From NCBI RefSeq assembly GCF_900167075.1, contig NZ_FUWH01000005.1:228639-292638 (forward strand): a stretch of DNA of 64,000 nt, in the 5' to 3' direction. The position numbers and the translations under genes are program-made. This document shows positions 8,508 to 16,993 of this stretch, in pieces (position 1 is the stretch's first letter; each line of letters begins with the position of its first letter). Below the pieces are notes generated by a model that saw nothing but the letters and a program-made list of their open reading frames with translations, was not told the origin of the DNA and made no database searches. The stretch is from Sediminibacterium ginsengisoli (lineage in GTDB: Bacteria; Bacteroidota; Bacteroidia; Chitinophagales; Chitinophagaceae).

Positions 8508-11219
8508 TCACGCCTCCATTTCACTCAGTTGGTTCACCAGTTTTTGCAGGTTCACACCTTTGCCAAGCACGGGCCTGAACAGATCACCTTCACTCCTGAT
8601 CCGGTCAACTGCATTTTTAATTGTAAAATCTTTCATCTTCAATCCTTTCCTTACTTCCTCCCAATGCAATGGCATAGACACAGTGGCACCGGGCTTAGGC
8701 CGGAGCGAATAAGGCGCAGCAAGCGTGGCTTTGGGGCGGTTCTGGAGAAAATCCACATAGACCTTTCCCTTCCTGTTGGCTGTAAGCCGTTCGATACTGG
8801 TAAACCCGGGCAACCGCCGGTGAACATTCGTTGCAATGATCCTTCCGAAAAGCTGGCTCTGATCGTAATCATATTTTGCGCCTAAAGGGATGTAAATGTG
8901 AATACCTGTAGAGCCTGATGTTTTCGGGTAAGCTGTTACACCAAGCTCATCCAATACTTCTTTTACAGTCTGCGCAGTAGTGATCACCTGTTCAAAACTG
9001 TTTCCTTTATCCGGATCAAGGTCGATCATACACCAGTCGGGGTTATCGGGATTATCAACCGTGCTGTTCCACGGATTCATTTCGATAGCACCCAGATTTG
9101 CCATATACAGCAGATCCGATTCGTCCTGTGGTACCAGGAAATTCTTGTCTTCACCTGTACTGGTACGGTAAGGCATCTGCTTTACCCATTCAGGCGCTTT
9201 ACCCGTTATGTCTTTCTGATAAAAACTGTGTCCGCTGATCCCATTCGGATAACGATTGAGTGATTGCGGACGGTTGATAAGATAGGGCATAATATAAGGT
9301 GCTACCTGGTAATAATAATTCAGCATCTCGCGTTTGGTAACCTTTACATCCGGCCAGTATATTTTGTTGAGGTTGGTAAAAGTCAATTCATGACCTTTCA
9401 CTGTTTTAACCTGTGTTTTTTCGGTGGGATTCAATAAGGTTTTTCTTTCTTTGGTTACAGGCCTGATCAATCTCCGGGTTGCCTTTTTCTCTTTTGCAGT
9501 GAGTGTGGTTTCCACTTCAACCGCTACTTCCGCCTTCACGGATTTTGCGGCTTTATCAGTCCGCATACCCTCGAAAGAAGGATGACGCATTACGCCATCA
9601 TCAGTAATTTCCGTATAACTGACCTCACATACCAGTTGCGGCTTCAGCCAGGTAGCAGTGGCATGCGGCGGGTTATGCCTGAAACGGGAGGGTTTGTTCA
9701 CATCAGGGATTTCTGTGAAGGGGCAGGTCTTTGTTACAAGCGGCCTGAACTGTTTCAGCATATCTTTTTGTGTCTGCTGGTTGAAGCCCGTACCGATCTT
9801 ACCGGTATAAACCAGCTTCCCTTTCGCGTAAACACCCACCAGTAAAGAACTGAAGGGCTTGGGCGAATCTTCATTATTGGTAAATCCTCCTATTACAACT
9901 TCATGGCGTTTATTAGCCTTGATCTTCAGCCAATCCCTGGTTCGCTCGCCGGGCATATAAATACTTTCTTTCCGTTTGGCCATGATCCCTTCCATGCCCA
10001 TTTTTGATGCGGCATTTAAAAATTCGGCAGCAGATGTGTCGAAGCTTTCGCTGTATCGTATTACTGAATTATCAGGAATCAGATCCTTCAGTATCTGCTT
10101 GCGCTGCTCCAGCGGCAGTTCCATGGTACTCTTGCCCGACAACCATAAGATATCGAAAACATAATAGACCAGTTCGCCGTCAGCTTCGCTCCGCCAGTTC
10201 TGCAAAGAGCCGAAATGCGCAATTCCCTTGTTATTCAAAACACAGATCTCGCCGTCCACAACAGCATTGATATTCCAGCTACTGACAGCATCATATACCG
10301 GATAAAACTTTTCGTTGAAGGATTTATTATTCCTTGAGACAAGTTGAACATTGCCTTTATTAAGTAAAGCAAGCGCACGGTATCCATCCCATTTTATCTC
10401 GTATAACCAGCCTTCAGCATCGAATGCTTTGCCTGCGAGAGATGCAAGCATGGGGGAAACCGTTTTAGGGAATGGCATTTTTTTCAGTTCCTTCAGTAAA
10501 GGGTTTTGCGCAGGATCAGGCAGCGTTTTTTTTGCAACCGTTTTCTTTGCCGCCGGTTTCGCTCCTACTCTTTTCGTTGAAACAGGCTGATCTTTCTCCG
10601 TGGTTCCCGGCTCAATGGTTTTACGGCCATATACCCGTGGCGGATTTGCAGCGATCTGTTCAAGCGTTTTCTTACTGATGACGGATTTGTCCTTCAACGT
10701 AATATCTGTTTGCCTCGCATACCGGTCGTTATGCTTGATCAGCAGCCAGGCGTTATCTTCATCTGCATTCTTCAGTTTAACGAGGGCAAACTCACCTTTT
10801 ACTTTTGAACCGTTCAATCTGAATTTCAATGAGCCTGCTTTTAACTGTTTAAGCAGATTCTTTTCATCTTTCTGCTTATCACCGGATGGATCAAGGGGTT
10901 CAAATGTTCCTGTGTCCCAAACGATCACGGTTCCGCCGCCATATTGTCCTTTGGGAATAATACCCTCAAAATCACGATAGTCGTAAGGATGATCTTCTAC
11001 CATCATGGCCAGGCGTTTATCCCGCGGGTTCAGTGAAGGACCTTTCGGAACAGCCCAGCTTTTCAGTACACCGTCCATCTCCAGACGGAAATCATAATGC
11101 AACCGGGTTGCTGCGTGCTTCTGGATAACGAATAGCAGGGAATTCTTGGTGCTTTTACCACCTGTTGGCTCAGGAGTTTTGCTGAATGAACGCTTTTTTC
11201 GGTATTGAGTTAGTCCCAT
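8508..11219 (-). CDS. ligD: Multidomain ATP-dependent DNA ligase D
   Basis: The 903-residue protein has three domains in the order phosphoesterase, ligase, polymerase. The N-terminal 3'-phosphoesterase (about 20-165) shows HYDFRLEMDGVLKSWAVPKGPS. The ligase core has motif I EIKWDGYR with the AMP-accepting lysine at K276, and an OB-fold after it. The C-terminal archaeo-eukaryotic-primase-type polymerase (about 620-900) shows WCMIDLDPD and SGSTGIHIYIPLG. LigD works with Ku in bacterial non-homologous end joining. No Ku gene is in this window. An Ala/Lys-rich linker (about 205-240) joins the first two domains. The upstream neighbours on the same strand are the ferritin-like and FAD-Rieske genes, with a 104-bp gap. 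Confidence 0.95.
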   Translation of the reverse strand: MGLTQYRKKRSFSKTPEPTGGKSTKNSLLFVIQKHAATRLHYDFRLEMDGVLKSWAVPKGPSLNPRDKRLAMMVEDHPYDYRDFEGIIPKGQYGGGTVIVWDTGTFEPLDPSGDKQKDEKNLLKQLKAGSLKFRLNGSKVKGEFALVKLKNADEDNAWLLIKHNDRYARQTDITLKDKSVISKKTLEQIAANPPRVYGRKTIEPGTTEKDQPVSTKRVGAKPAAKKTVAKKTLPDPAQNPLLKELKKMPFPKTVSPMLASLAGKAFDAEGWLYEIKWDGYRALALLNKGNVQLVSRNNKSFNEKFYPVYDAVSSWNINAVVDGEICVLNNKGIAHFGSLQNWRSEADGELVYYVFDILWLSGKSTMELPLEQRKQILKDLIPDNSVIRYSESFDTSAAEFLNAASKMGMEGIMAKRKESIYMPGERTRDWLKIKANKRHEVVIGGFTNNEDSPKPFSSLLVGVYAKGKLVYTGKIGTGFNQQTQKDMLKQFRPLVTKTCPFTEIPDVNKPSRFRHNPPHATATWLKPQLVCEVSYTEITDDGVMRHPSFEGMRTDKAAKSVKAEVAVEVETTLTAKEKKATRRLIRPVTKERKTLLNPTEKTQVKTVKGHELTFTNLNKIYWPDVKVTKREMLNYYYQVAPYIMPYLINRPQSLNRYPNGISGHSFYQKDITGKAPEWVKQMPYRTSTGEDKNFLVPQDESDLLYMANLGAIEMNPWNSTVDNPDNPDWCMIDLDPDKGNSFEQVITTAQTVKEVLDELGVTAYPKTSGSTGIHIYIPLGAKYDYDQSQLFGRIIATNVHRRLPGFTSIERLTANRKGKVYVDFLQNRPKATLAAPYSLRPKPGATVSMPLHWEEVRKGLKMKDFTIKNAVDRIRSEGDLFRPVLGKGVNLQKLVNQLSEMEA

Positions 11220-11323
11220 ATCCGTAAAAAGTAAATAATTATACCACCGGCAGTTTATACCTCAGAGATGATATTGTTCATCCGGCTGAATAAGTGTTTG
11301 AAGTGGAATAAAATCCTCAATCC

Positions 11324-11641
11324 CTATTCCTCTACTGCCTGTTCCGCTTTCTCTCCGTTCTCAACAATATCACCTGGCTTGAACAATACATTTTTCATGA
11401 TCGTTCTCCATTTGTCTTTTTTCCGGAGGAGAAATTCAAGATCCATTGCAAAGTGAATGAATTCTTCCTGCTGGGTCTGCTCCATGATCTTTTTCGCCTC
11501 TTTGTCTTTCTCAACAGAAATGCGTTGCTCATACCAGCCGATCGCTTCCGCTTCTTCTGTAAGTGAAGTGATCATGCGTGCAAAAGTCCGCACTTCGGCT
11601 GAAAGTTCTTCCGGTGGTTCATGATACTGGTCAAAACTCAT
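11324..11641 (-). CDS. Encapsulated-ferritin-like (EncFtn) protein without encapsulin
   Basis: This 105-residue helical protein matches the EncFtn family as I remember it from Rhodospirillum rubrum: EEAEAIGWYEQRI carries the Glu/Trp/Tyr positions, and EEFIHFAMDLEFL carries the ExxH ferroxidase residues. The family usually forms decamers inside encapsulin shells and ends with a Gly/Leu-rich targeting peptide. Here the C-terminus is acidic (GEKAEQAVEE), so no such peptide is visible, and no encapsulin gene lies in the window. The gene follows the FAD-Rieske gene by 10 bp, implying an operon. Family assignment rests on motif spacing; iron storage is family knowledge. Confidence 0.7.
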   Translation of the reverse strand: MSFDQYHEPPEELSAEVRTFARMITSLTEEAEAIGWYEQRISVEKDKEAKKIMEQTQQEEFIHFAMDLEFLLRKKDKWRTIMKNVLFKPGDIVENGEKAEQAVEE

Positions 11642-11651
11642 AATAGCATAT

Positions 11652-13178
11652 TTAAGGGTTCAATTGAATAGGCTCAAGCGGTATATTGGCAGGACCTGTC
11701 AGCACTTTTCCAGCCGCGGAAAAACGTGCACCATGACAGGGACAATCCCAGGATCGCTCCGCAGTATTCCAGGTAACGCTGCATTTCATATGCGTACAGG
11801 CTGCATGAACGGCATGCAGTACGCCGGCTTCATCTTTATACAACGCAATCTTATGATCGTCATATTTTACTACTTTTCCTTCGCCCGGAGCCAGTTCTGA
11901 CAATGTAGCGATCCTGGTAGCCGACCATAATGAACCTGCCAGGTGTACGGCAACATCTGCGTTATGTTTGATGAAATTGAGGAAGCCCGCAACAGGTTTG
12001 ATCCGGTTGGGATTGAAAAGCGATTGATAAGGACTTGTTTCGCCCAGGATCATACTTTTCAATAACAGGGCAGCAACAGCACTGTATGTCATTCCGTTAC
12101 CGCCGAAACCGGTGGCCACGTAAATATTTCCCGGGTGACCGGGCAGGTGGCCGATATAAGGCAACCCGTCTGCCGGTTCGAAATACTGGGAGGACCAGCG
12201 GTAATGAACTTCTTCAACTGCAAAATGCGTCCGGAGATAGGCTTCGAGCTGACGAAAACGGTTTTCAGTATTTTCTTCTTCGGCAGTCCGATGGTCATAG
12301 CCCCCTGCGATCATATACTTTTTTCCATCTACCAGTTGCGTCCGGTAATAATGATAGGGATCCTGAGAGTCATATACCAATGCTTCAGGATAGGCAGCGT
12401 CATTCTCCAGGGTTACAGCCATGGCATAACTCCGGTAAGGTATACAACGAAGGTGCAACAGGTTTATTCCTACGGGAATATGTGTTGCAAAAACAATGGC
12501 AACCGCCTTGTAATTCCCGGCATCTGTCTCTATATCAAGGGGCGTATCATTCTGTACATCGAGTACCCTGCAATGCTGTATGATAATGCCACCGGCGTCT
12601 TCGAAGGCTTTTGCCAATGCAAGCAGATAATCCAGTGGATGGAACTGGGCCTGTCCGTTTATGCGGAAAGCGCTTTTGAAACCGAACGGGACGGGGATTT
12701 CCGTAACGGCTTCCATGTCTACTCCTGCGCCGATCGTAGCCTCGTGTATTTTCCGAAGTTCTTTCTCTTCTTCCTCCGTCTCAGCAAATACATAAGCAGG
12801 TTTATACTCAAACCCGCATTCAATATGATGATCCCGGATATTCCTGCTGATCAGCTCAATCGCTTCTTTGGCTGCATTTGCAACAAGCTGCGCATTATCT
12901 TCTCCAAAGTTTTTATGAATAGTGGAATAAGGAGTATCCAGGAAGGTATTGATATGTGCAGTAGTGCCACCAGAGGTTCCGAATCCCAATGTTTCGGCTT
13001 CGAGCAGGATGCAGGATTTGCCGGACTGCTGCAACAGCAAGGCTGTAGTAAGTCCTGTGATCCCGCCGCCTGCGATAGCCACATCGTATATCAGGTTACG
13101 ATCCGGCTGATTAACGGGCCGGAAAGGCGTAACACTGTCCTGCCAAAGACTCACGCAGGCGCCATCTCTTGGTGTCAT
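11652..13178 (-). CDS. FAD-dependent oxidoreductase with C-terminal Rieske domain
   Basis: The N-terminal DAO-type FAD fold begins with GGGITGLTTALLLQQSG (about residues 30-46), with a second FAD motif near ATGFGGNGMTYS. The last about 90 residues form a Rieske [2Fe-2S] domain: CTHMKC and CPCHGARF give the two CxH/CxxH ligand pairs. The chain N-terminus (TPRDGACVSLWQD) is typical of this cytosolic family. I prefer the ATG at 13178 over 13202. The substrate is unknown. It is probably cotranscribed with the EncFtn-like gene 10 bp downstream, which may hint at an iron or redox role. Confidence 0.88.
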   Translation of the reverse strand: MTPRDGACVSLWQDSVTPFRPVNQPDRNLIYDVAIAGGGITGLTTALLLQQSGKSCILLEAETLGFGTSGGTTAHINTFLDTPYSTIHKNFGEDNAQLVANAAKEAIELISRNIRDHHIECGFEYKPAYVFAETEEEEKELRKIHEATIGAGVDMEAVTEIPVPFGFKSAFRINGQAQFHPLDYLLALAKAFEDAGGIIIQHCRVLDVQNDTPLDIETDAGNYKAVAIVFATHIPVGINLLHLRCIPYRSYAMAVTLENDAAYPEALVYDSQDPYHYYRTQLVDGKKYMIAGGYDHRTAEEENTENRFRQLEAYLRTHFAVEEVHYRWSSQYFEPADGLPYIGHLPGHPGNIYVATGFGGNGMTYSAVAALLLKSMILGETSPYQSLFNPNRIKPVAGFLNFIKHNADVAVHLAGSLWSATRIATLSELAPGEGKVVKYDDHKIALYKDEAGVLHAVHAACTHMKCSVTWNTAERSWDCPCHGARFSAAGKVLTGPANIPLEPIQLNP

Positions 13179-13279
13179 ATGATTAAGATTATAACAGCGC
13201 AACTAAAAAAAACATACCAGAACCAACATCCTTAAAAAACACTGATATGACGCGCTGCTCATCTTGCCTGAAATTTGAT

Positions 13280-13735
13280 TTAACTATAAAATATACCAAC
13301 CGGGTGATACTGCTGCATTTCATCCCCTCCCGTAACAATGCTGTCTCCATATTGCAGCCAGGCATGTGCCTTCATCGTTTTCACACCGCCTTTTTCAAAA
13401 CTTACACCCAGGAATAATACGGACGGCATACGGCGTAAACGAAGCATCAGTTTGGCCGCAATGGCTTTTTCGAAACACATGGTGCGGAAAGGCGCATGCC
13501 TGCACCCGCGCCTGATAGCGGTGCTGATCTCCGCAGCCATCGCCTGCCGGCCGTTTTGCATAAGCGGGATACTTTCTGCGGTAATATCCCTGCCCAGCAA
13601 AGGTGCCAGCCTGCGGAAAGGAAGAACCACCAGCATACACCTCGCCACGAGCAGCAAAAACCATGCTTCTCCAAAGCGGATATAATCTGCAGGCATTTTC
13701 CGATGATGGGTCTTCACAAAAAAATTATTTGTCAT
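13280..13735 (-). CDS. Lasso peptide leader protease B2 (transglutaminase-like)
   Basis: This 151-residue protein has the lasso B2 signature. A catalytic Cys is in MCFEKAIAAKLMLRLR (C87), followed by VLFLGVSF, then AHAWLQYGDSIV with the catalytic His (H124) and a nearby Asp (D131 or D138). B2 proteins are papain/transglutaminase-fold proteases that cut the precursor after the residue following the conserved Thr at -2. The hydrophobic N-terminal helix (about 22-40) is usual for the family. It is transcribed away from B1 with 79 bp between the two ATGs. It is the only B2 in the window, so it must serve both precursors if both are processed. Confidence 0.85.
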   Translation of the reverse strand: MTNNFFVKTHHRKMPADYIRFGEAWFLLLVARCMLVVLPFRRLAPLLGRDITAESIPLMQNGRQAMAAEISTAIRRGCRHAPFRTMCFEKAIAAKLMLRLRRMPSVLFLGVSFEKGGVKTMKAHAWLQYGDSIVTGGDEMQQYHPVGIFYS

Positions 13736-13784
13736 TCAGCATGAAAAATATACTCAGATATTCATGCATTGCCTCGTTGTTATC

Positions 13785-13792
13785 TATATTTG
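13785..13792 (+). promoter_or_regulatory. Putative -7 box for lasso B1
   Basis: TATATTTG matches the Bacteroidota -7 consensus TAnnTTTG fully and lies 22 bases before the B1 ATG in the 79-bp divergent gap between B1 and B2. A clear TTTG -33 box is not seen. On the opposite strand TATATTTT just upstream of B2 is a one-mismatch candidate for that gene. Confidence 0.4.
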
Positions 13793-13814
13793 AACGGTGC
13801 TAATATAAAAAACA

Positions 13815-14126
13815 ATGCCGGCTGCAATCACCAAAAATACAATCATCACCAGGAACAATAAGTATTTGACCAGCCGTATCGGGAAAGATATGGCCATGAT
13901 GGATACGGATACCGGCAATTATATTGGCCTTAACTATGTAGCCGCCTGTATATGGGACATGCTCGGATCGCCGGTAAAAGCTGAAGAAATTATCTCCGGA
14001 CTGCTGGAAAGATTTGATGTAACCCCTGAACAGTGCGAAACGGAAACAATGGCCTGTATGGAAGAAATGTACAACCAGCATTTATTGCTGATTATCGGCA
14101 GCGGGCCCGACTCTTCCGGTCATTGA
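13815..14126 (+). CDS. PqqD-family RiPP recognition protein (lasso B1)
   Basis: This 103-residue protein has the PqqD/RRE pattern. A beta-rich N-terminus ends in MMDTDTGNYIGLNYVAACIWDML, then come a helical AEEIISGLLERF and VTPEQCETETMACMEEMYNQHLL. This is the winged helix-turn-helix RiPP recognition element that binds the WxxPxL part of the precursor leader and presents it to B2 and C. It is divergent from B2. Its downstream neighbours are the exonuclease-ligase pair after 105 bp, which are not expected in a lasso cluster. The length is normal for a stand-alone B1. Confidence 0.85.
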   Translation: MPAAITKNTIITRNNKYLTSRIGKDMAMMDTDTGNYIGLNYVAACIWDMLGSPVKAEEIISGLLERFDVTPEQCETETMACMEEMYNQHLLLIIGSGPDSSGH

Positions 14127-14231
14127 CATGATTCCCCTTCCTGCACGAACATGGACGGTATAACGTTTGTTCAATAATGGCATAACAGGGCTGGCGCTCT
14201 TTTTGCTGGTCATTTCAATTAAAATACCGAT

Positions 14232-15269
14232 TTGATCCGTTTTACAGACAAAGGACTTTATTGCCCCGCAGGTAACTTTTACATCGATCCCTGGCAACCC
14301 GTTGAACGGGCGGTAATCACACATGCGCATAGTGATCATGCCCGCGCAGGTTCTGCCAGTTACCTGTGCCACCACCTGACCCTGCCTTTGCTGCAGTTAA
14401 GACTGGGCAATAATCACTATCAGTCCGTTGGCTGGAACGAACCTGTTTTCATCAACGGTGTACGCCTTTCCCTGCACCCCGCCGGGCATATTATCGGCTC
14501 CTCGCAGGTAAGACTAGAACACAATGGTGAGGTATGGGTTTTCAGCGGCGATTATAAAACAGAGCACGATGGACTGAGCGGCGCATTTGAACCTGTACGC
14601 TGCCATACATTCATTACCGAATCAACATTTGGTCTGCCCATCTATACCTGGAAGCCACAGCAGGTCATTTATGATGACATCAGCAACTGGATCCGGAACA
14701 ATCAATCACATCAGAAAACAAGTGTACTGATTGCCTACAGTCTAGGCAAAGCCCAGCGCATACTGGAAGCGGTGAGTGCTGTAACAGGAAATATTTATGC
14801 GCATGGTGCCGTATATAATGTACACGAAACTTTACAACAGGCCGGGATCCCGTTACCGGATATCAGGCGTGTAACACCCGAAACACCCAGGGAACAGCTG
14901 AAAGGCAGTGTTGTGATCGCTCCGCCGGGCGCGGCGGAAAGCCCGTGGATGAAAAAGTTCACGCCTTATGCAGTTGGCGTATGCAGCGGGTGGATGCAGG
15001 TTCGCGGTCATGCCAGGAGAAGTAATGTTGATGCAGGCTTTGCATTAAGTGATCATGCCGACTGGCCGGGATTGTTGCAGGCCATCAATGCCACAGGCGC
15101 ACAAAAGGTATTTGTAACACATGGTTTCCAATCGGCACTCAGCCGTTACCTGAACGAGCAGGGACTTGAAGCGGCCGAAGTAAAGACAGAATATGGTAAT
15201 GATGAAGAAATAACCGAGCTGAAAGAAGAGAACGGTATTATTTCCGAACAAGCACCTGAAACAACATGA
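14232..15269 (+). CDS. Ligase-associated DNA exonuclease (MBL/beta-CASP-like)
   Basis: The 345-residue protein has a metallo-beta-lactamase fold: THAHSDHARAG near residues 35-45, a His in PAGHIIGSSQ, an Asp in FSGDYKTEHDG, and late SDHADW and THG motifs. Family members sit beside ATP-dependent ligases and are annotated as ligase-associated exonucleases or 3'-end processing factors. The start is a TTG at 14232; no better ATG is available upstream, and the FTDKGLYCP opening is where the family begins. The end overlaps the ligase start by 4 bases (ATGA), so the two are translationally coupled. The Lhr-type helicase and the phosphoesterase that often complete this set are not in the window. Confidence 0.88.
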   Translation: MIRFTDKGLYCPAGNFYIDPWQPVERAVITHAHSDHARAGSASYLCHHLTLPLLQLRLGNNHYQSVGWNEPVFINGVRLSLHPAGHIIGSSQVRLEHNGEVWVFSGDYKTEHDGLSGAFEPVRCHTFITESTFGLPIYTWKPQQVIYDDISNWIRNNQSHQKTSVLIAYSLGKAQRILEAVSAVTGNIYAHGAVYNVHETLQQAGIPLPDIRRVTPETPREQLKGSVVIAPPGAAESPWMKKFTPYAVGVCSGWMQVRGHARRSNVDAGFALSDHADWPGLLQAINATGAQKVFVTHGFQSALSRYLNEQGLEAAEVKTEYGNDEEITELKEENGIISEQAPETT

Positions 15270-16912
15270 GCAGCAGCACTGAAATATCGCTTACAACAAA
15301 CGGCTTTACCGGTTTTGCCAGCCTGGTACAGGTACTGGGCACGTCTACCGGCACCAATGAGAAAACGGATGCGTTATCTTATTACTTTACGCATGCTGCT
15401 GATGAAGACAAAGTATGGGTGATCGCTATTTTCAGCGGAAGACGACCGAAAAGAGTAGTGAATTCCACCCTGCTGCAAAACTGGTGCGCGGAGATCACCG
15501 GACTTCCGGTATGGCTGTTTGAGGAATGTTACCATACCGTTGGCGATCTGGGCGAGACCATTGCCTTGCTGCTGCCTGAGCCGGATATACAGGGACAGCA
15601 AAAAAGTCTTTCCTGGTATATTGATGCGCTGATCCGGTTAAGCAAGGCAGAGGAGCCGGAAAAGAAACAGTTCATTACCGATACATGGCGGCACCTGAAC
15701 CGGGAGGAACGCTTTGTATTCAACAAACTCATTACAGGCGGTTTCCGTATTGGTGTATCGCAGAAAGTAATGGTGAATGCACTATCCAAAACCGTTCAGA
15801 TGGATGCACCGGTGATCGCTCACCGCATCAGCGGCAACTGGGATCCGGGAACAACAAAATTTTCCGAGTTGCTGAATAATGAAGGCGCTGCTGCGGATCA
15901 TTCAAAGCCATACCCTTTTTACCTGGCTTATGCCCTTGACAAAGAACCCGCAGCACTCGGCGATCCTCAGGAATGGCAGGCAGAATGGAAATGGGATGGC
16001 ATACGCGGACAGATCATCAAACGAAACCGGCAGTTGTTTGTGTGGAGCCGGGGTGAAGAACTGATGACGGATAAATTCCCGGAATACCAGGTGCTTGAAA
16101 ACCTGCTCCCCGACGGAACAGTACTGGATGGCGAGATCCTGCCGGGCCGCGGCGATACGCCTTTACCTTTCTCCGTTTTACAAACCAGGATAGGCCGGAA
16201 AAATGTTTCAAAAAAACAATTACAGGAAGCACCGGTTGTTTTTTACGCCTACGACCTGCTCGAATACGATGGCGTTGACATCCGCGATCAGCCGCTGGAA
16301 ACCAGGAGAAAACTGCTGGAACAGATCGTGAACGATTTGTCGGCATCGGGTAGAGCTATTCCTGTTTTTATTTCTCCCGTCATCTCATTCAAAACCTGGG
16401 AAGCACTGGCTGCTATACGTGAACGTTCCCGCGAATTGGGCGCAGAAGGTCTCATGCTGAAACGTATCCAATCTGCCTACCAGGTGGGAAGAAAGATCGG
16501 CGACTGGTGGAAATGGAAGATGGATGCCCTCACGATTGATGCCGTTATGGTCTATGCACAAAAAGGACATGGCAGGCGAAGTAATTTATACACCGACTAC
16601 ACTTTTGCAGTGCAGGATGGCGATAAGCTTGTTACGTTTACAAAAGCTTATTCAGGTTTAACAGATAAAGAATTTGCACAGGTAGATGCATTCGTAAAAA
16701 GAAACTCGCTGGAGAAATTCGGGCCTGTCCGAACAGTAAAACCAGAGCTGGTCTTCGAGATCGCATTTGAAGGGATAGCAGCATCGAACCGGCACAAGAG
16801 CGGCGTTGCACTGCGGTTTCCGCGGATCAGCAGGTGGCGGAAAGATAAAACGCCGGGCGAGATCAATACGCTGGCCGACCTGAAGCAATTGCTGGATGTA
16901 TATGGTAAATAG
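15266..16912 (+). CDS. ATP-dependent DNA ligase (LigB/LigC-like, single polypeptide)
   Basis: The 548-residue protein has an N-terminal DNA-binding domain (about 1-200) and the ligase core with motif I EWKWDGIRG, AMP-lysine K242. Motif III-IV (VFYAYDLLEYDG, EGLMLKR) and motif V with WWKWKMD follow, then a C-terminal OB-fold. It seals nicks using ATP. It overlaps the exonuclease gene by 4 bp, as is usual for this pair. It is distinct from LigD at 8508-11219: it has no polymerase or phosphoesterase domain. The next gene, lasso cyclase C2, starts 81 bp downstream. Confidence 0.92.
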   Translation: MSSSTEISLTTNGFTGFASLVQVLGTSTGTNEKTDALSYYFTHAADEDKVWVIAIFSGRRPKRVVNSTLLQNWCAEITGLPVWLFEECYHTVGDLGETIALLLPEPDIQGQQKSLSWYIDALIRLSKAEEPEKKQFITDTWRHLNREERFVFNKLITGGFRIGVSQKVMVNALSKTVQMDAPVIAHRISGNWDPGTTKFSELLNNEGAAADHSKPYPFYLAYALDKEPAALGDPQEWQAEWKWDGIRGQIIKRNRQLFVWSRGEELMTDKFPEYQVLENLLPDGTVLDGEILPGRGDTPLPFSVLQTRIGRKNVSKKQLQEAPVVFYAYDLLEYDGVDIRDQPLETRRKLLEQIVNDLSASGRAIPVFISPVISFKTWEALAAIRERSRELGAEGLMLKRIQSAYQVGRKIGDWWKWKMDALTIDAVMVYAQKGHGRRSNLYTDYTFAVQDGDKLVTFTKAYSGLTDKEFAQVDAFVKRNSLEKFGPVRTVKPELVFEIAFEGIAASNRHKSGVALRFPRISRWRKDKTPGEINTLADLKQLLDVYGK

Positions 16913-16993
16913 CTTCTGCGCATGAACAGGTTACTGACAAATATTATTCATCGGCAGCCCCGGATATTCGGCAAAGCAGATTAATATTGTTCC

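Noticed and set aside
12135..13235. Plus-strand 366-residue frame opposite the FAD-Rieske gene
   Set aside because: It is antisense to a clear oxidoreductase with FAD and Rieske motifs, and the translation is Cys- and Arg-rich without any domain.
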